DNA of 64,000 bases, taken from positions 1-64,000 of the forward strand of contig JAJXWJ010000010.1 of the NCBI GenBank assembly GCA_021781655.1, given 5' to 3'. Numbering within the stretch: the stretch's first letter is position 1; each line of letters starts with the position of its first letter. Source of the DNA: Bacillota bacterium (lineage in GTDB: Bacteria; Bacillota; Clostridia; Clostridiales; Clostridiaceae). The notes below the pieces were generated by a model that saw nothing but the letters and a program-made list of their open reading frames with translations, made no database searches and was not told the DNA's origin. Position numbers and translations under genes: made by a program. This document shows positions 53,511-62,728 of this stretch, in pieces.

Positions 53511-53560
53511 AATATCCAACGTTGGTTATATTTATAATATATCCAACATTTATTATTGTC
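53511..53560 (-). promoter_or_regulatory. PadR-type operators ahead of padR
   Basis: Palindrome AATATCCAACGTTGGTTATA at 53511-53530 and a further half-site TATATCCAACATT beginning near 53538. The core matches the operator at 52725-52744, indicating autoregulation. Confidence 0.7.
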
Positions 53561-53600
53561 AATATGATTTAACATTAATCTTCCTTAATATTGCAATATT

Positions 53601-54389
53601 TTATTTTACAAAATATAAACTTTCTTTAACAGGAAAAAGTGCATTTTCTTTTACTATATCATTTACCGAGCTATATACTAAATCCGCACCTTTTTTTAAT
53701 TGTTCTAAGTTACTTGTACCAGAAAGAACTCCCACTGCCAAGCCTACCTTACCATTTTTAGCGAATTCCATATCCGTACTTGTATCACCAACAATTGCAA
53801 CTTCCTTTTCCTTTAGCCCAGTAACCTTACAAAAATTGTAGATTAATTCTGGACTTGGCTTTGGGTTATATTCTCCATCACTAGTGCCTATAAAATCAAA
53901 ATGTTCAAATATTCCTAACGTCTTTAAGCAATATTCAGTTGACGTAATTGTATCAGAAGTTGCAATACCTATTTTTATGTTCATATTTTTTAACTTGGAG
54001 AAAAGGGTTGATAAATTACCTATTGGCACCACCTTATCGCCATTATCTTTTACAAATTCACTTAAACTTTCCGATACAACATTAACTATATCTTTAACAA
54101 AAACTTCAATTTTCTCATTTCTAAATACATTTGCAAAAGCATCTGCTATATCAAAAACTGTACCAGATGCCAAAATCCCTTGTCCACTTATATTTTCGCC
54201 TTCTATTCCTATACTTTGCAATAATTTATTTCTAATTATAGTATTGTCAAACTTTGAATACTTATATAATATTTTATCTATCATGCAATTTGCAGCTGGC
54301 ACCCAAATAGAATTAAAATCCAAAAGTGTTCCATCTTTATCAAACAATATGCCTCTTATTTCAGTCAAGTTCAATTCCTCCTGCTTCAA
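53601..54389 (-). CDS. HAD-family hydrolase (phosphoglycolate phosphatase-like)
   Basis: 262 residues. Motif I GILFDKDGTLLDF, motif II IGIATSDTITS, Lys in NPKPSPELIYNFCKVTGL and motif IV VAIVGDTSTDMEFAKNGK are all in place, with a helical cap between I and II. A small-molecule phosphatase. Its start lies 29 bases inside the end of the PHP-domain gene, so the two are coupled and it may dephosphorylate the product released by that hydrolase. Last gene of the ABC-PHP-HAD operon. Confidence 0.85.
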   Translation of the reverse strand: MKQEELNLTEIRGILFDKDGTLLDFNSIWVPAANCMIDKILYKYSKFDNTIIRNKLLQSIGIEGENISGQGILASGTVFDIADAFANVFRNEKIEVFVKDIVNVVSESLSEFVKDNGDKVVPIGNLSTLFSKLKNMNIKIGIATSDTITSTEYCLKTLGIFEHFDFIGTSDGEYNPKPSPELIYNFCKVTGLKEKEVAIVGDTSTDMEFAKNGKVGLAVGVLSGTSNLEQLKKGADLVYSSVNDIVKENALFPVKESLYFVK

Positions 54390-55851
54390 TTAATTGCTCC
54401 CAGTTTTCTAAGTTATGGTTTTTTTTTCCTTTATAAATCGGATTTACAAAGGCAAGTAATTTCTCTTCTTTATCCCTTATCTCAAACCTAAGCCATTTGT
54501 AATCTTTACCTTTCCAAGTAAATACGTATTCCAATTCTTTTGATTGCCCAATGTTATTTTTAGCTATTATTTCTCCATTTTCTATCCATATAATGTTATC
54601 ATCTGCTTTTACGTTTGTTATACTGACCTTATATGTTATCTCCTTTTCACTTTCTCCTACTAAACAGCTAATATCTGCTCCAGAAAAATATTCATTTCCC
54701 TGAGCAACTATTTTTAAGTCTAATTGAGGTCCTCTCGATACATATACTCTTCCTTTTTTCACAGCTTCTATAACATCTTTAGCACATAGAGAGTCAGCTA
54801 AAACATATGTCCCTGGATCTCCTATAATGGATGGTAATGTACTTTTTTCATAACGTTCAGATGGCAAATTATGAGCATCACTTCCTCCAATTCCCCATAC
54901 TATATATCCATCCTGCCACAATATATTCCATAAGCTTAATGCTTCTTCCGTAGCTTTTTGATTGTTTTGTGGAAAGGTCGGATCATTCCAAATTTCAATT
55001 GTATCTATTTTATTAAGGGCTGTTTTCATAAATCTAAATGCCCAAGGCTTTAATGTTGGATGGTTAATAGAGCATAATGCCTTTGCTTCTGATGCTTTTT
55101 CTAGCAATCTGTTCATTCCTTCATCGGTAAATATGCCGCCATCTTCAGAGTTTGGTGTCCAATCAATCCATCTTGTGATTCCTAATGCATTAAAATGACC
55201 TTTTAAATCTGTTATTTCTATTCCTGGCAGTACCAAAATATTGCTTTTTGGAAAACCTGTGTGAATTATATTGTGTTCTGTAGTAACAAAGAAATCTAGA
55301 TTTTGCTTTCCTGCTTGTACCAATAATTCAGCTGGAGATAACTTTCCATCAGACAAGTTTGTATGGGTATGGAAATCACCCTTATACCATCTTTTACCTT
55401 CAGCAAATTTTTTATTCCAATCATAATTATTAATAATTAGACCTTCCATATCTTCTTCATATTTTACCCAAAGTTTATCTCCAATAAACTGAATTTGTTC
55501 TAAATCATCTATCTTATCATTACCACAAATTATATCAATATCAAATTCAAAACTTTCTTTATCGCTAAATCCAAATATCTCTAACATCCACTGACCATTT
55601 ACTATAGGTCCTGGTATTGTTCCGCTACTTGTCATATTTTTATCGTTATGAATTATTACAGTTTTCGGCGAAGTGCAATACAAATATTGAAGTCTTAAAA
55701 TTTTATTTGAATCCCAAAGGAGAACCTTAAACCATTTGGGATCCTTTGCAAATATTTTTAGCTTTATCCATTCATAAGTGCCTTCTATAAAAAACTTATG
55801 ATTTTCCATTGGCTGATTGAAATAACCTTTTATTTTTAAGTTAACGCTCAT
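54361..55851 (-). CDS. PHP-domain metallohydrolase (CehA/McbA-like)
   Basis: 496 residues. The N-terminal 150 residues are beta-rich and of unknown role. The PHP domain carries metal ligands in YKGDFHTHTNLSDG, FFVTTEHN, LVLPGIEITDLKGHFNALGI, LCSINHPT and WGIGGSDAHN. A C-terminal beta-sandwich follows (VYVSRGPQLDLKIV). No signal peptide is seen, so it acts in the cytosol on an imported compound. The CehA/McbA group hydrolyses esters, carbamates and phosphodiesters. Its place between an ABC importer and a HAD phosphatase suggests hydrolysis of an imported phosphodiester such as a glycerophosphodiester; this is inference. Confidence 0.83.
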   Translation of the reverse strand: MSVNLKIKGYFNQPMENHKFFIEGTYEWIKLKIFAKDPKWFKVLLWDSNKILRLQYLYCTSPKTVIIHNDKNMTSSGTIPGPIVNGQWMLEIFGFSDKESFEFDIDIICGNDKIDDLEQIQFIGDKLWVKYEEDMEGLIINNYDWNKKFAEGKRWYKGDFHTHTNLSDGKLSPAELLVQAGKQNLDFFVTTEHNIIHTGFPKSNILVLPGIEITDLKGHFNALGITRWIDWTPNSEDGGIFTDEGMNRLLEKASEAKALCSINHPTLKPWAFRFMKTALNKIDTIEIWNDPTFPQNNQKATEEALSLWNILWQDGYIVWGIGGSDAHNLPSERYEKSTLPSIIGDPGTYVLADSLCAKDVIEAVKKGRVYVSRGPQLDLKIVAQGNEYFSGADISCLVGESEKEITYKVSITNVKADDNIIWIENGEIIAKNNIGQSKELEYVFTWKGKDYKWLRFEIRDKEEKLLAFVNPIYKGKKNHNLENWEQLIEAGGIELD

Positions 55852-55871
55852 ATTTTATGCCTCTCAATTTC

Positions 55872-57188
55872 TTATTTTGAAGTTGCATCTAATGCCTGTT
55901 GTGCTTGATCTTCTGCTTCCTTTAACGCTACAGCTGCAGGAATATTTTCTATTTCAACTTTATCTGCTGCTTTTGTTAATGCATCTGTAATTTTACCGCC
56001 AGTTGGGTCAACAAAAGGTGCTGATGCTGTAGATGCTTGCTTCAAAGGTACAAGTATTTGTGGGTTTTTAGCTGCATATGCCTTAAAGGTAGGATCTGAG
56101 GTTGCTGATTTTCTAACTGCAATATATCCTGTTTTCATTGACCATTCTGCTGTAGTTTTTGCACTTGTAAAGTATTCCATCCATTTGAAAGCAGCTTCTT
56201 GCTCAGCAGTATTCGTAATTGCTGGAATGCTCATTGTCTGTGCAGAAGCAATAGGTGCGGCTTTATGGTTACTGAACCCTGGCTGAACATGTGCTGCAAT
56301 TTTACTAAAGTCTAAATCTCCTTGGTCTCCACTAGAGCCAGTATAACCTGCTGCCTTGTCTTTCATTACATCATCTATAGTGTCATACCAATACTGCCAT
56401 CCTTGTCCTCCAGAATGAATTCTCATAGTTTTACTATCAAAAATTGCCTTTCTAAACATATCCCAAGTATTAACCCATTCAGGCGTATCTATAGTTACTT
56501 TTTTCCCATCTTTACTTAATATTTTTCCGCCATCACTATATGCTGCATCTATAAGGTTATCTGCCCCATACATAGGCTCCCAACCATAAACAGAAGTTGT
56601 TCCACCATTTTTAGTAGTTAGCTTATCAGCTGCTGCAAACAATCCTTCCCAGGTGTTGAGTGAATCTTCTGAAATACCAGCATTTTTAAACATATCCTTA
56701 CGATAATATAAAACTTGAGTAGTACCATACATAGGTAAAGCATATTGCTTACCATTTATTTTGCCTTCATTATAAAAGGCTGGAACAAAATCACTGGCAT
56801 TAAAACTACTGTCTTTTGAAATATATTCATCAAGAGGAGCAAGTTCATGCTTGTTTGCAAGTTCTGACATTTGTTCATCATCTAAAAGTACAACTGCTGG
56901 TGCTTTTTTTGCAGCAATTGCAGCCTGCAAAGCTTGGTAAGTTTCATCATAACTTCCTTGTGCTACACCTTTTACTATTACATCCTTCTGCGATGCATTA
57001 AATTGTTTAATAATAGCTTGCACATTATCACCAAGCTTTCCACCTAGCCCATACCAAAATTCTATTTTTACTGGCCCATTTTGAGCTGTTCCTGCAGTGG
57101 TATTTTGAGTACATCCTGACAATAAACCTACCACCATTGTAGTCATCATTAAAGTAGCAACAATACTTTTGATTTTTAACTTTTTCAT
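55872..57188 (-). CDS. ABC transporter solute-binding lipoprotein (UgpB-like)
   Basis: 438 residues. A signal peptide with lipobox LLSGC places the lipidated Cys at 26. The mature part opens IEFWYGLGGKLGDNVQAIIK and contains YALPMYGTTQVLYYRKDMFK and GGQGWQYWYDTIDDVMKDKA, as in UgpB/MalE-type family 1 binding proteins for glycerol-3-phosphate, its diesters or oligosaccharides. Third gene of the permease-permease-binding protein series. No ATPase gene is in the operon; a shared MsmK/UgpC-type ATPase elsewhere is expected. Confidence 0.88.
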   Translation of the reverse strand: MKKLKIKSIVATLMMTTMVVGLLSGCTQNTTAGTAQNGPVKIEFWYGLGGKLGDNVQAIIKQFNASQKDVIVKGVAQGSYDETYQALQAAIAAKKAPAVVLLDDEQMSELANKHELAPLDEYISKDSSFNASDFVPAFYNEGKINGKQYALPMYGTTQVLYYRKDMFKNAGISEDSLNTWEGLFAAADKLTTKNGGTTSVYGWEPMYGADNLIDAAYSDGGKILSKDGKKVTIDTPEWVNTWDMFRKAIFDSKTMRIHSGGQGWQYWYDTIDDVMKDKAAGYTGSSGDQGDLDFSKIAAHVQPGFSNHKAAPIASAQTMSIPAITNTAEQEAAFKWMEYFTSAKTTAEWSMKTGYIAVRKSATSDPTFKAYAAKNPQILVPLKQASTASAPFVDPTGGKITDALTKAADKVEIENIPAAVALKEAEDQAQQALDATSK

Positions 57189-57248
57189 TTAATTTTCCTC
57201 CAATTTATATTTATTTTTCTTATATAATCTAATTATTTATTACTTCTT

Positions 57249-58139
57249 TTAGCCTTTAACTCCAGAGTCCGCTATTCCATTCATAAACCATTTTTGTGCA
57301 ACAAAGAACAATAGTAAAAGCGGAGCAATTGTAAAGGTACTAGCTGCCATTATTTGAGGCCACTTTATTCCATAAGCACCTTGCTGTATAAAAAATTGTC
57401 TAAGTCCAATTGTTATTAAATATTTATTTGGACTTTTTATAATCAATGATGGCCATAAATAATTATTGTAATTAGAAACAAAACTAATCAAGCCAAAAGT
57501 AACAAATGATGATTTGGCTAACGGAAACATGATATGCCATAATATCTTCCAGTGACTTGCACCATCTATCATTGCTGCTTCTACAACTTCCCTTTTTATT
57601 TGCTTAAATGCTTGTCTTATAAGAAATATTCCAAATACACTTACTGCATTAGAAATAACAACTCCCGTTAAGGTATCAATCAAATTCATATTTGATAAAA
57701 TGACATAGCTTGGCAAATATGTAGCTGCTGCAGGAAGCATATATGTACCCATAACTATTGCAAATAGAGGTTTTTTGCCTTTAAACTTAAGCTCTGTTAA
57801 TGCATAAGCTATCAAAGCTGAATTTATTATTTGTATTAAAACTATTAAAAGTGATGTAAACGCACTATTAAAAATATACAATCCAAATGGTGCTGAATTC
57901 CAAGCATCTATGAAATTATGCCACTGTGGTACAGCTGGAAAAAGCTTGGGTGGAAATTGCCATATTTCATTTTTTGTTTTAATTGCACTTAAAACCATCC
58001 ATAGGAATGGAAATGCCATTAAAAAGCTAAATACTATAAGTAAAATATGTCTTATTATATTTTTAATATTTATACTTCTCTTAATTGGTGCTATATCAAT
58101 TATTTCTTTTTCTTCTCTTTTTACAGTTATTTCTCCCAT
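57249..58139 (-). CDS. ABC transporter permease (UgpE-like)
   Basis: 296 residues with six transmembrane helices. The cytoplasmic EAA loop reads VVEAAMIDGASHWKILWHIM, then FPLAKSS, which docks on the ATPase. Typical carbohydrate uptake (CUT1) inner-membrane component. It is preceded by the UgpA-like permease gene with a 49-base gap and starts after AGGAGGAGCCTGA-like sequence. Confidence 0.9.
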   Translation of the reverse strand: MGEITVKREEKEIIDIAPIKRSINIKNIIRHILLIVFSFLMAFPFLWMVLSAIKTKNEIWQFPPKLFPAVPQWHNFIDAWNSAPFGLYIFNSAFTSLLIVLIQIINSALIAYALTELKFKGKKPLFAIVMGTYMLPAAATYLPSYVILSNMNLIDTLTGVVISNAVSVFGIFLIRQAFKQIKREVVEAAMIDGASHWKILWHIMFPLAKSSFVTFGLISFVSNYNNYLWPSLIIKSPNKYLITIGLRQFFIQQGAYGIKWPQIMAASTFTIAPLLLLFFVAQKWFMNGIADSGVKG

Positions 58140-58188
58140 TCAGGCTCCTCCTAATTACTTGATTAAAATCCTTATAATTATGTACGAC

Positions 58189-59085
58189 TTAATAGTGCAC
58201 CCAATACTTTGAGGCAATAAATTGTATTAGTGACAATATTGCTGTTATTAATATTAAAACAGTAGCTATTGCAGCTGCTTCTCCTGCATTAAAGTTTTGA
58301 AATGCGGATTGATAATACATATATAATATAGTTCTTGTACTTCCTGCAGGTCCTCCTTGGGTTAGTATTTGTATTTGGTCATATGCCTGTAAAGAATTAA
58401 TTCCTGTCATAATAACTAAAAAAAATGTTGTAGGCGAAATCATAGGAAGCGTTACCTTCATAAAAGCATTTATTTTATTGGCACCATCTATTTTTGCAGC
58501 TTCTATTAATTCTTTTGGTACTTTTTGTAGTGCCTCAAGATAAAATATCATTGCCCATCCTACACTTTTCCATACAGTTACTATTAAAATAGCAGGCATA
58601 GCATATTTTTCACTCTGAGTCCATTGTAGTGGTGCTATGTGAATCAGAGATAACAGCCAGTTAGCTATTCCAGCTCTCGGCTGAAAAATCCATGACCATA
58701 CTATGGAAACTGCTACTGTTGGAGTTATCCATGGTGAGAAAAGAATAGTTCTATATATGCCCATACCTTTAATTTTCTTATTTAAAAGCACCGCCAGCAT
58801 TAACCCGCCAATTATAGTTGGAATAACACTTCCTGCCATAAAATATAATGTATTAAAGATAGCTTTATAAAAATCAGCATTATGTAAAAGATCAATGTAA
58901 TTTTTAAAACCTACCATATCGTATTGAGGACTCATCATATCCCAATTAGTAAAGCTAACAAAAAACGAGTAAAGCATTGGCCATATCCAAAATACTACAA
59001 GAGGAATTAATGCAGGAATAATAAATAAAACCGCTATTATTGCCTCTCTTTTTTTAGAATTCATAAATTTAATATTTATTTCCAT
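58189..59085 (-). CDS. ABC transporter permease (UgpA-like)
   Basis: 298 residues, six transmembrane helices, EAA loop LIEAAKIDGANKINAFMKVT, then LPMISPT. First gene of the uptake operon, starting after ATGGAGGTAAAAAC. It partners with the permease encoded next. The order permease, permease, binding protein, PHP hydrolase, HAD phosphatase makes one transcription unit. Confidence 0.9.
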   Translation of the reverse strand: MEINIKFMNSKKREAIIAVLFIIPALIPLVVFWIWPMLYSFFVSFTNWDMMSPQYDMVGFKNYIDLLHNADFYKAIFNTLYFMAGSVIPTIIGGLMLAVLLNKKIKGMGIYRTILFSPWITPTVAVSIVWSWIFQPRAGIANWLLSLIHIAPLQWTQSEKYAMPAILIVTVWKSVGWAMIFYLEALQKVPKELIEAAKIDGANKINAFMKVTLPMISPTTFFLVIMTGINSLQAYDQIQILTQGGPAGSTRTILYMYYQSAFQNFNAGEAAAIATVLILITAILSLIQFIASKYWVHY

Positions 59086-59146
59086 GTTTTTACCTCCATA
59101 TTATTGTCATGCTCTATTTAAGTGTTATTTTTTCAATAGCGTTGAG

Positions 59147-59184
59147 CACTTTATTTCAAAGTGATTACAATAGTGATTTTAATA
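59147..59184 (-). promoter_or_regulatory. Candidate operator ahead of the ABC-PHP-HAD operon
   Basis: CACTTT-ATTTC-AAAGTG (59147-59163) is an inverted repeat; AGTGATT recurs directly at 59160 and 59173. It is suitably placed for the DeoR-family regulator encoded at 59315, but I cannot identify a convincing -35/-10 pair. Confidence 0.4.
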
Positions 59185-59274
59185 TATTTACACTTTAAAT
59201 ATGTTATGAATACGTAAAAACAATGTTAAAACTCCAACTAACAACACAAAAACAGTAATAAATACAACAAAAAA

Positions 59275-59295
59275 AATACAGTGAACCACTGTATT
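59275..59295 (-). terminator. deoR-type gene terminator
   Basis: AATACAGTG-AAC-CACTGTATT, perfect 9-bp stem, followed on the minus strand by a run of eight T. It separates the regulator from the ABC operon. Confidence 0.88.
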
Positions 59296-59314
59296 CTAAA
59301 TTTAGATTATGAAA

Positions 59315-60079
59315 TTATTTATTAACTATTATGACACCGCTATCACTGTACTTTTCTATTATATTAGAATTAAGTTTTGAATCTGTTATTACAATATCTA
59401 TACTATCGATATCACAAACCTTAAGCAAAGATACAACATCAAACTTAGAGCTATCTGCCAAAACGATTATTTGCTGAGCTACTTCCATCATCTTTTTTTT
59501 AACTTGAACTTCACCCATGCCATAGTCTGTGAATCCATTTTTTAAAGAAATTCCACTCATACTCATAAAAGCTGTATCGATATGAAATTTTTCAATAAAT
59601 TGTTCCGCTAAATCTCCAACAATACACAGCTCTTCATTTCTCATTACTCCGCCAATTAAAATCACAGTATATTTATCCATATCTGAAAATTCAGCTGCAA
59701 TCTCTAATGAATTTGTTAACACCGTTAATCTTCTTATAACTTTCTTTAATGCTCTTGCAAATTCTAGATTTGTTGTACTAATATCAAGTGCAATCGACTG
59801 ACCTTCTTTTACATATTTTGTAGCTGTTTTAGCTAATTCTCTTTTTTCATCAATATTTTTAGTTTTTCTATCTATTGATGTCAGTTCGATACCGTTTACT
59901 GTTTCTAAAACAGCTCCCCCATATACCCTTCTTAACTTACCGTCTTTTTCTAATATTTCTAAATCCCTTCTGACAGTTTCAATGGATACATTAAAGGTTT
60001 TAATTAACCTTGAAACCTTTACCGTTCTATCTTTATTAATCATTTGCATAATAATTTCTTGTCTCTCATGTGCCAGCAA
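59315..60079 (-). CDS. DeoR-family transcriptional regulator
   Basis: 254 residues. The N-terminal helix-turn-helix is TVKVSRLIKTFNVSIETVRR, then DLEILEKDGKLRRVYGGAVL. The C-terminal DeoR sensor has LDISTTNLEFARALK, VLIGGVMRNEELCIVGDLAE and ADSSKFD. Such proteins respond to phosphorylated sugars. It lies directly upstream of, and in the same direction as, the ABC-PHP-HAD operon but is separated by its own terminator, so it is probably the operon's local repressor. Confidence 0.92.
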   Translation of the reverse strand: MLAHERQEIIMQMINKDRTVKVSRLIKTFNVSIETVRRDLEILEKDGKLRRVYGGAVLETVNGIELTSIDRKTKNIDEKRELAKTATKYVKEGQSIALDISTTNLEFARALKKVIRRLTVLTNSLEIAAEFSDMDKYTVILIGGVMRNEELCIVGDLAEQFIEKFHIDTAFMSMSGISLKNGFTDYGMGEVQVKKKMMEVAQQIIVLADSSKFDVVSLLKVCDIDSIDIVITDSKLNSNIIEKYSDSGVIIVNK

Positions 60080-60300
60080 AAGTACCTCTACTTCCCTTCT
60101 ATATAATATTTATTTTTCTGAATTTATGGCATTTTGCAATTATTATATCATATTTATTGTTATGTGATGTTATGTATTTATTAACTTATAAGCCTTTACA
60201 AAATTATTTTATGAGTTTACAAAATATATACTAATTTTAATGTATAATATATTTAGAAATATTTTTTAATTATATAAGTGAAAGTGAAAGGAGCTTCTTT

Positions 60301-61023
60301 ATGAACTACACTTTAGATATGCATACTCATACTATTGCTAGCGGGCATGCCTATACTACTATTTTAGAAAATGCAAAATATGCTAGCGAAATTGGAATGG
60401 AACTTTTAGGAACAACCGACCACGGACCAACTATGCCTGGTGCCCCACATGAATGGTATTTTGGAAATTTCAAAGCTTTACCAAAAGAGCTTTATGGCGT
60501 TAGAATGCTTTACGGCTGCGAAGCTAATATTATAGATTACGACGGAAATCTAGATTTACCCCTACATATACAAGAAAAAATGGATATTTTAATTGCCAGT
60601 ATTCATGAACCAGTAATGGAAGCTAATGACGATGCCGATAAAAACACTGCTGCCTTTCTAAAGGTAATGGATAATCCAAATGTTCATATTATAGGTCATT
60701 CCGGTAACCCTCGTTTTCCAATTCACATAGAACAATTGGTTAAAAAGGCAAAGGATAAAAACATACTTATTGAAATAAACAACAGCTCATCAATTCGTTC
60801 AAGAATGGGTAGTGAGGAAAATTGTGAAAAAATCGCCTTGCTTTGCAAAGCGTATAATCATAAAATAATTTTAAATAGTGATGCTCATACATGTTTTGAC
60901 ATAGGCGGCTTTAACGATGCCTTAAAAATGCTAAATAAAATAAATTTTCCTGAAGAGCTTATTATAAATGCCCATAAAGATGAATTTATTGATTACTTAA
61001 AAAGCAAGGGAAAGAACTTATAA
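60301..61023 (+). CDS. PHP-family phosphatase (YcdX-like)
   Basis: 240 residues, the standard size. Zinc ligands are visible in LDMHTHTIASGHAYTTI, GTTDHGPTMP, CEANIIDYDG, IIGHSGNPR and LNSDAHTCFDIGG. E. coli YcdX is a trinuclear-zinc phosphatase acting on small phosphoesters. It starts after AAAGGAGCTTCTTT. Its stop codon (61021-61023) overlaps the first bases of a dispersed palindromic element. Confidence 0.9.
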   Translation: MNYTLDMHTHTIASGHAYTTILENAKYASEIGMELLGTTDHGPTMPGAPHEWYFGNFKALPKELYGVRMLYGCEANIIDYDGNLDLPLHIQEKMDILIASIHEPVMEANDDADKNTAAFLKVMDNPNVHIIGHSGNPRFPIHIEQLVKKAKDKNILIEINNSSSIRSRMGSEENCEKIALLCKAYNHKIILNSDAHTCFDIGGFNDALKMLNKINFPEELIINAHKDEFIDYLKSKGKNL

Positions 61024-61129
61024 AGATGCGACGCAAGTTGCCTCTATAAAAATCCTTAGAAAGTGTAACGCATATGGTTTCAATCTTAAATTTTTTATAG
61101 ATTAACTAAGTGCGTCGCACTTTCTTTCT
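61022..61129 (+). repeat. Dispersed palindromic element, copy C
   Basis: About 107 bp opening AAAGATGCGACGCAAGTTGC. Outer arms TGCGACGCA (61027-61035) and TGCGTCGCA (61111-61119). Its second half (TTTTTATAG, TTAACTAAGTGCGTCGCA) also matches copy A. It fills the gap between two convergent genes. Confidence 0.85.
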
Positions 61130-61141
61130 TTTGAGAACACC

Positions 61142-61915
61142 CTATCCACCTATAATAAAGCTTCTCATTGCCATACTTCCATGTTGAATATCTTCATAGA
61201 TATAAGAAACTTCCTCGTCTTCCTCCTGAAGTGCTGCTACATAAAGTAGTGGCAGGTAATGCTCCTTAGTTGGGACAGCTAGGCTTGCAACTACCCCTGC
61301 ATTGTTGTAATTTACAAGTCTTTCACGATTTCTTTCATCTAATGCTTGTTTTATATAACTATCAAATTTTACAGCCCACTCAAATGGCTTTCCATACATA
61401 TCATAATCCATTTTCATTAGATTATGGACAATATTGCCACTACCAATAATTAATATACCTTCTTCTCTTAGGCTAGATAAGCTTTTTCCTAAATTATAGT
61501 GACCTCTTTCATCTAGTTCTACATTTAAACTCATTTCAATTACTGGAATGTTTGCTTCTGGATACATATGCTTAAGAACCGTCCATGATGCATGATCTAG
61601 TCCCCACTCAGTAGTTCCTTTAATATTTTTAAATTTATCTAAAATTAGCTGTGCATACTTTTTTGAACCTATTGAATTATATTTTATTTTATATAGTTCA
61701 TCTGGAAAACCATAAAAATCATAAATAGTATTAGGTGCATCATCAATTGTGATATAAGTTTGTCTAGTTTGCCAATGAGCTGAAATTACAAGTATTGCTT
61801 TAGGTTTTTCAATCTCTTTACCAAGTTTTTTTAAGACTCTCGTATAGTCGTTTTCTAAAATAGCATTCATAGGGCTTCCATGTGCTAAAAATATTGCTGG
61901 TAGTTTTTTACTCAT
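61142..61915 (-). CDS. LigB/DODA-type extradiol dioxygenase-family protein
   Basis: 257 residues. The N-terminal PAIFLAHGSPMNAILENDYT, ISAHWQTRQTYITIDDAPN and IIGSGNIVHNLMKMDYD carry the conserved His residues of the class III extradiol family (YgiD, 4,5-DOPA dioxygenase). An oxygen-using ring-cleavage role is hard to reconcile with an anaerobe; family members of unknown non-oxygenase function may exist. It lies 15 bases after a nitroreductase gene in the same direction, so the two probably form an operon answering quinone-like or oxidative stress. Confidence 0.82.
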   Translation of the reverse strand: MSKKLPAIFLAHGSPMNAILENDYTRVLKKLGKEIEKPKAILVISAHWQTRQTYITIDDAPNTIYDFYGFPDELYKIKYNSIGSKKYAQLILDKFKNIKGTTEWGLDHASWTVLKHMYPEANIPVIEMSLNVELDERGHYNLGKSLSSLREEGILIIGSGNIVHNLMKMDYDMYGKPFEWAVKFDSYIKQALDERNRERLVNYNNAGVVASLAVPTKEHYLPLLYVAALQEEDEEVSYIYEDIQHGSMAMRSFIIGG

Positions 61916-61930
61916 AAAATCATCTCCTTG

Positions 61931-62557
61931 TTATATTATTTTTACATACTCACTTACTGGCTTTCTGTAACCTCTAAGTCTTCTATTGTTGACATCTTCT
62001 TTGCCCAAGGTTATTAGCATAACTGGTTCTAAATTATCTTCAATATTAAAAAATTTTATAGCAGCTTTAGGATCATATCCAATCATAGGACAAGTATCCC
62101 AACCTTTTTCTTTTGCAGCTAACATGAAAAACATTGCAGACAATGATGCATTTCTAATAGCTTCATCTCTCATAAATTCTTCTCCCCTGCTTTCATATAA
62201 AGCTGTAATAGATCTGACCGTTTCGGCAAACGCCGTATTATCTAATATTCCTAATAGCTTCATTGGTTCATACATTCTTTCAGCATCTTTATATGCCATT
62301 TTATCTCCCAAAACCAGAACTGCCGCTGATGCTGTATGTACTTTATATTGTGGACATACTTTTTCTCTAAAGAGTTCTTTCATTTCTTTATCTTTTAACA
62401 CAATATATCTTGCATGTTGCAAATTAAAGCAAGATGGAGCTAGGGTAACTAATTTAAAAATTTCCTCTAGTTCTTCTTTTTTTATTTCAACATTTTCCAT
62501 AAAATTATTTGCTGACTTTCTTTCATTAGCTAACTGTGTAAAATTATAACCCTCCAT
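61931..62557 (-). CDS. Nitroreductase-family FMN oxidoreductase
   Basis: 208 residues. ERKSANNFMENVEIKKEELE gives the FMN phosphate site, APSCFNLQHARYIVL and GWDTCPMIGYDPKAAIKFFN are typical, as is the C-terminal RGYRKPVSEYVKII. It probably reduces quinones or nitroaromatics with NAD(P)H. First gene of the two-gene unit with the LigB-like gene, starting after AAAGGAGAGGTTTTT. A divergent HxlR regulator and a palindrome at 62577-62593 recall the YodB-YodC pair of Bacillus. Confidence 0.87.
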   Translation of the reverse strand: MEGYNFTQLANERKSANNFMENVEIKKEELEEIFKLVTLAPSCFNLQHARYIVLKDKEMKELFREKVCPQYKVHTASAAVLVLGDKMAYKDAERMYEPMKLLGILDNTAFAETVRSITALYESRGEEFMRDEAIRNASLSAMFFMLAAKEKGWDTCPMIGYDPKAAIKFFNIEDNLEPVMLITLGKEDVNNRRLRGYRKPVSEYVKII

Positions 62558-62576
62558 AAAAACCTCTCCTTTAATA

Positions 62577-62593
62577 ACTTACTTTATGTAAGT
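62577..62593. promoter_or_regulatory. Candidate HxlR operator
   Basis: ACTTAC-TTTAT-GTAAGT, perfect 6-bp arms with a 5-base spacer, 20 bases upstream of the nitroreductase start and in the intergenic region shared with hxlR. Confidence 0.6.
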
Positions 62594-62728
62594 ATCATAC
62601 AATAAATTTGTTTGTTATGTCAAGTAATTTTCAAAAAATAGGTTTGTATATAATTAATATTTACCTTCTTTATTTTAATAAGCTTTTAAGCTATAATAAT
62701 ATTATATAAACAAATGGAGGTGAATCAT

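Noticed and set aside
61142-61915. Aromatic ring-cleavage pathway gene
   Set aside because: No other aromatic catabolic genes are adjacent and the organism looks anaerobic, so I give the family only and not a pathway role.
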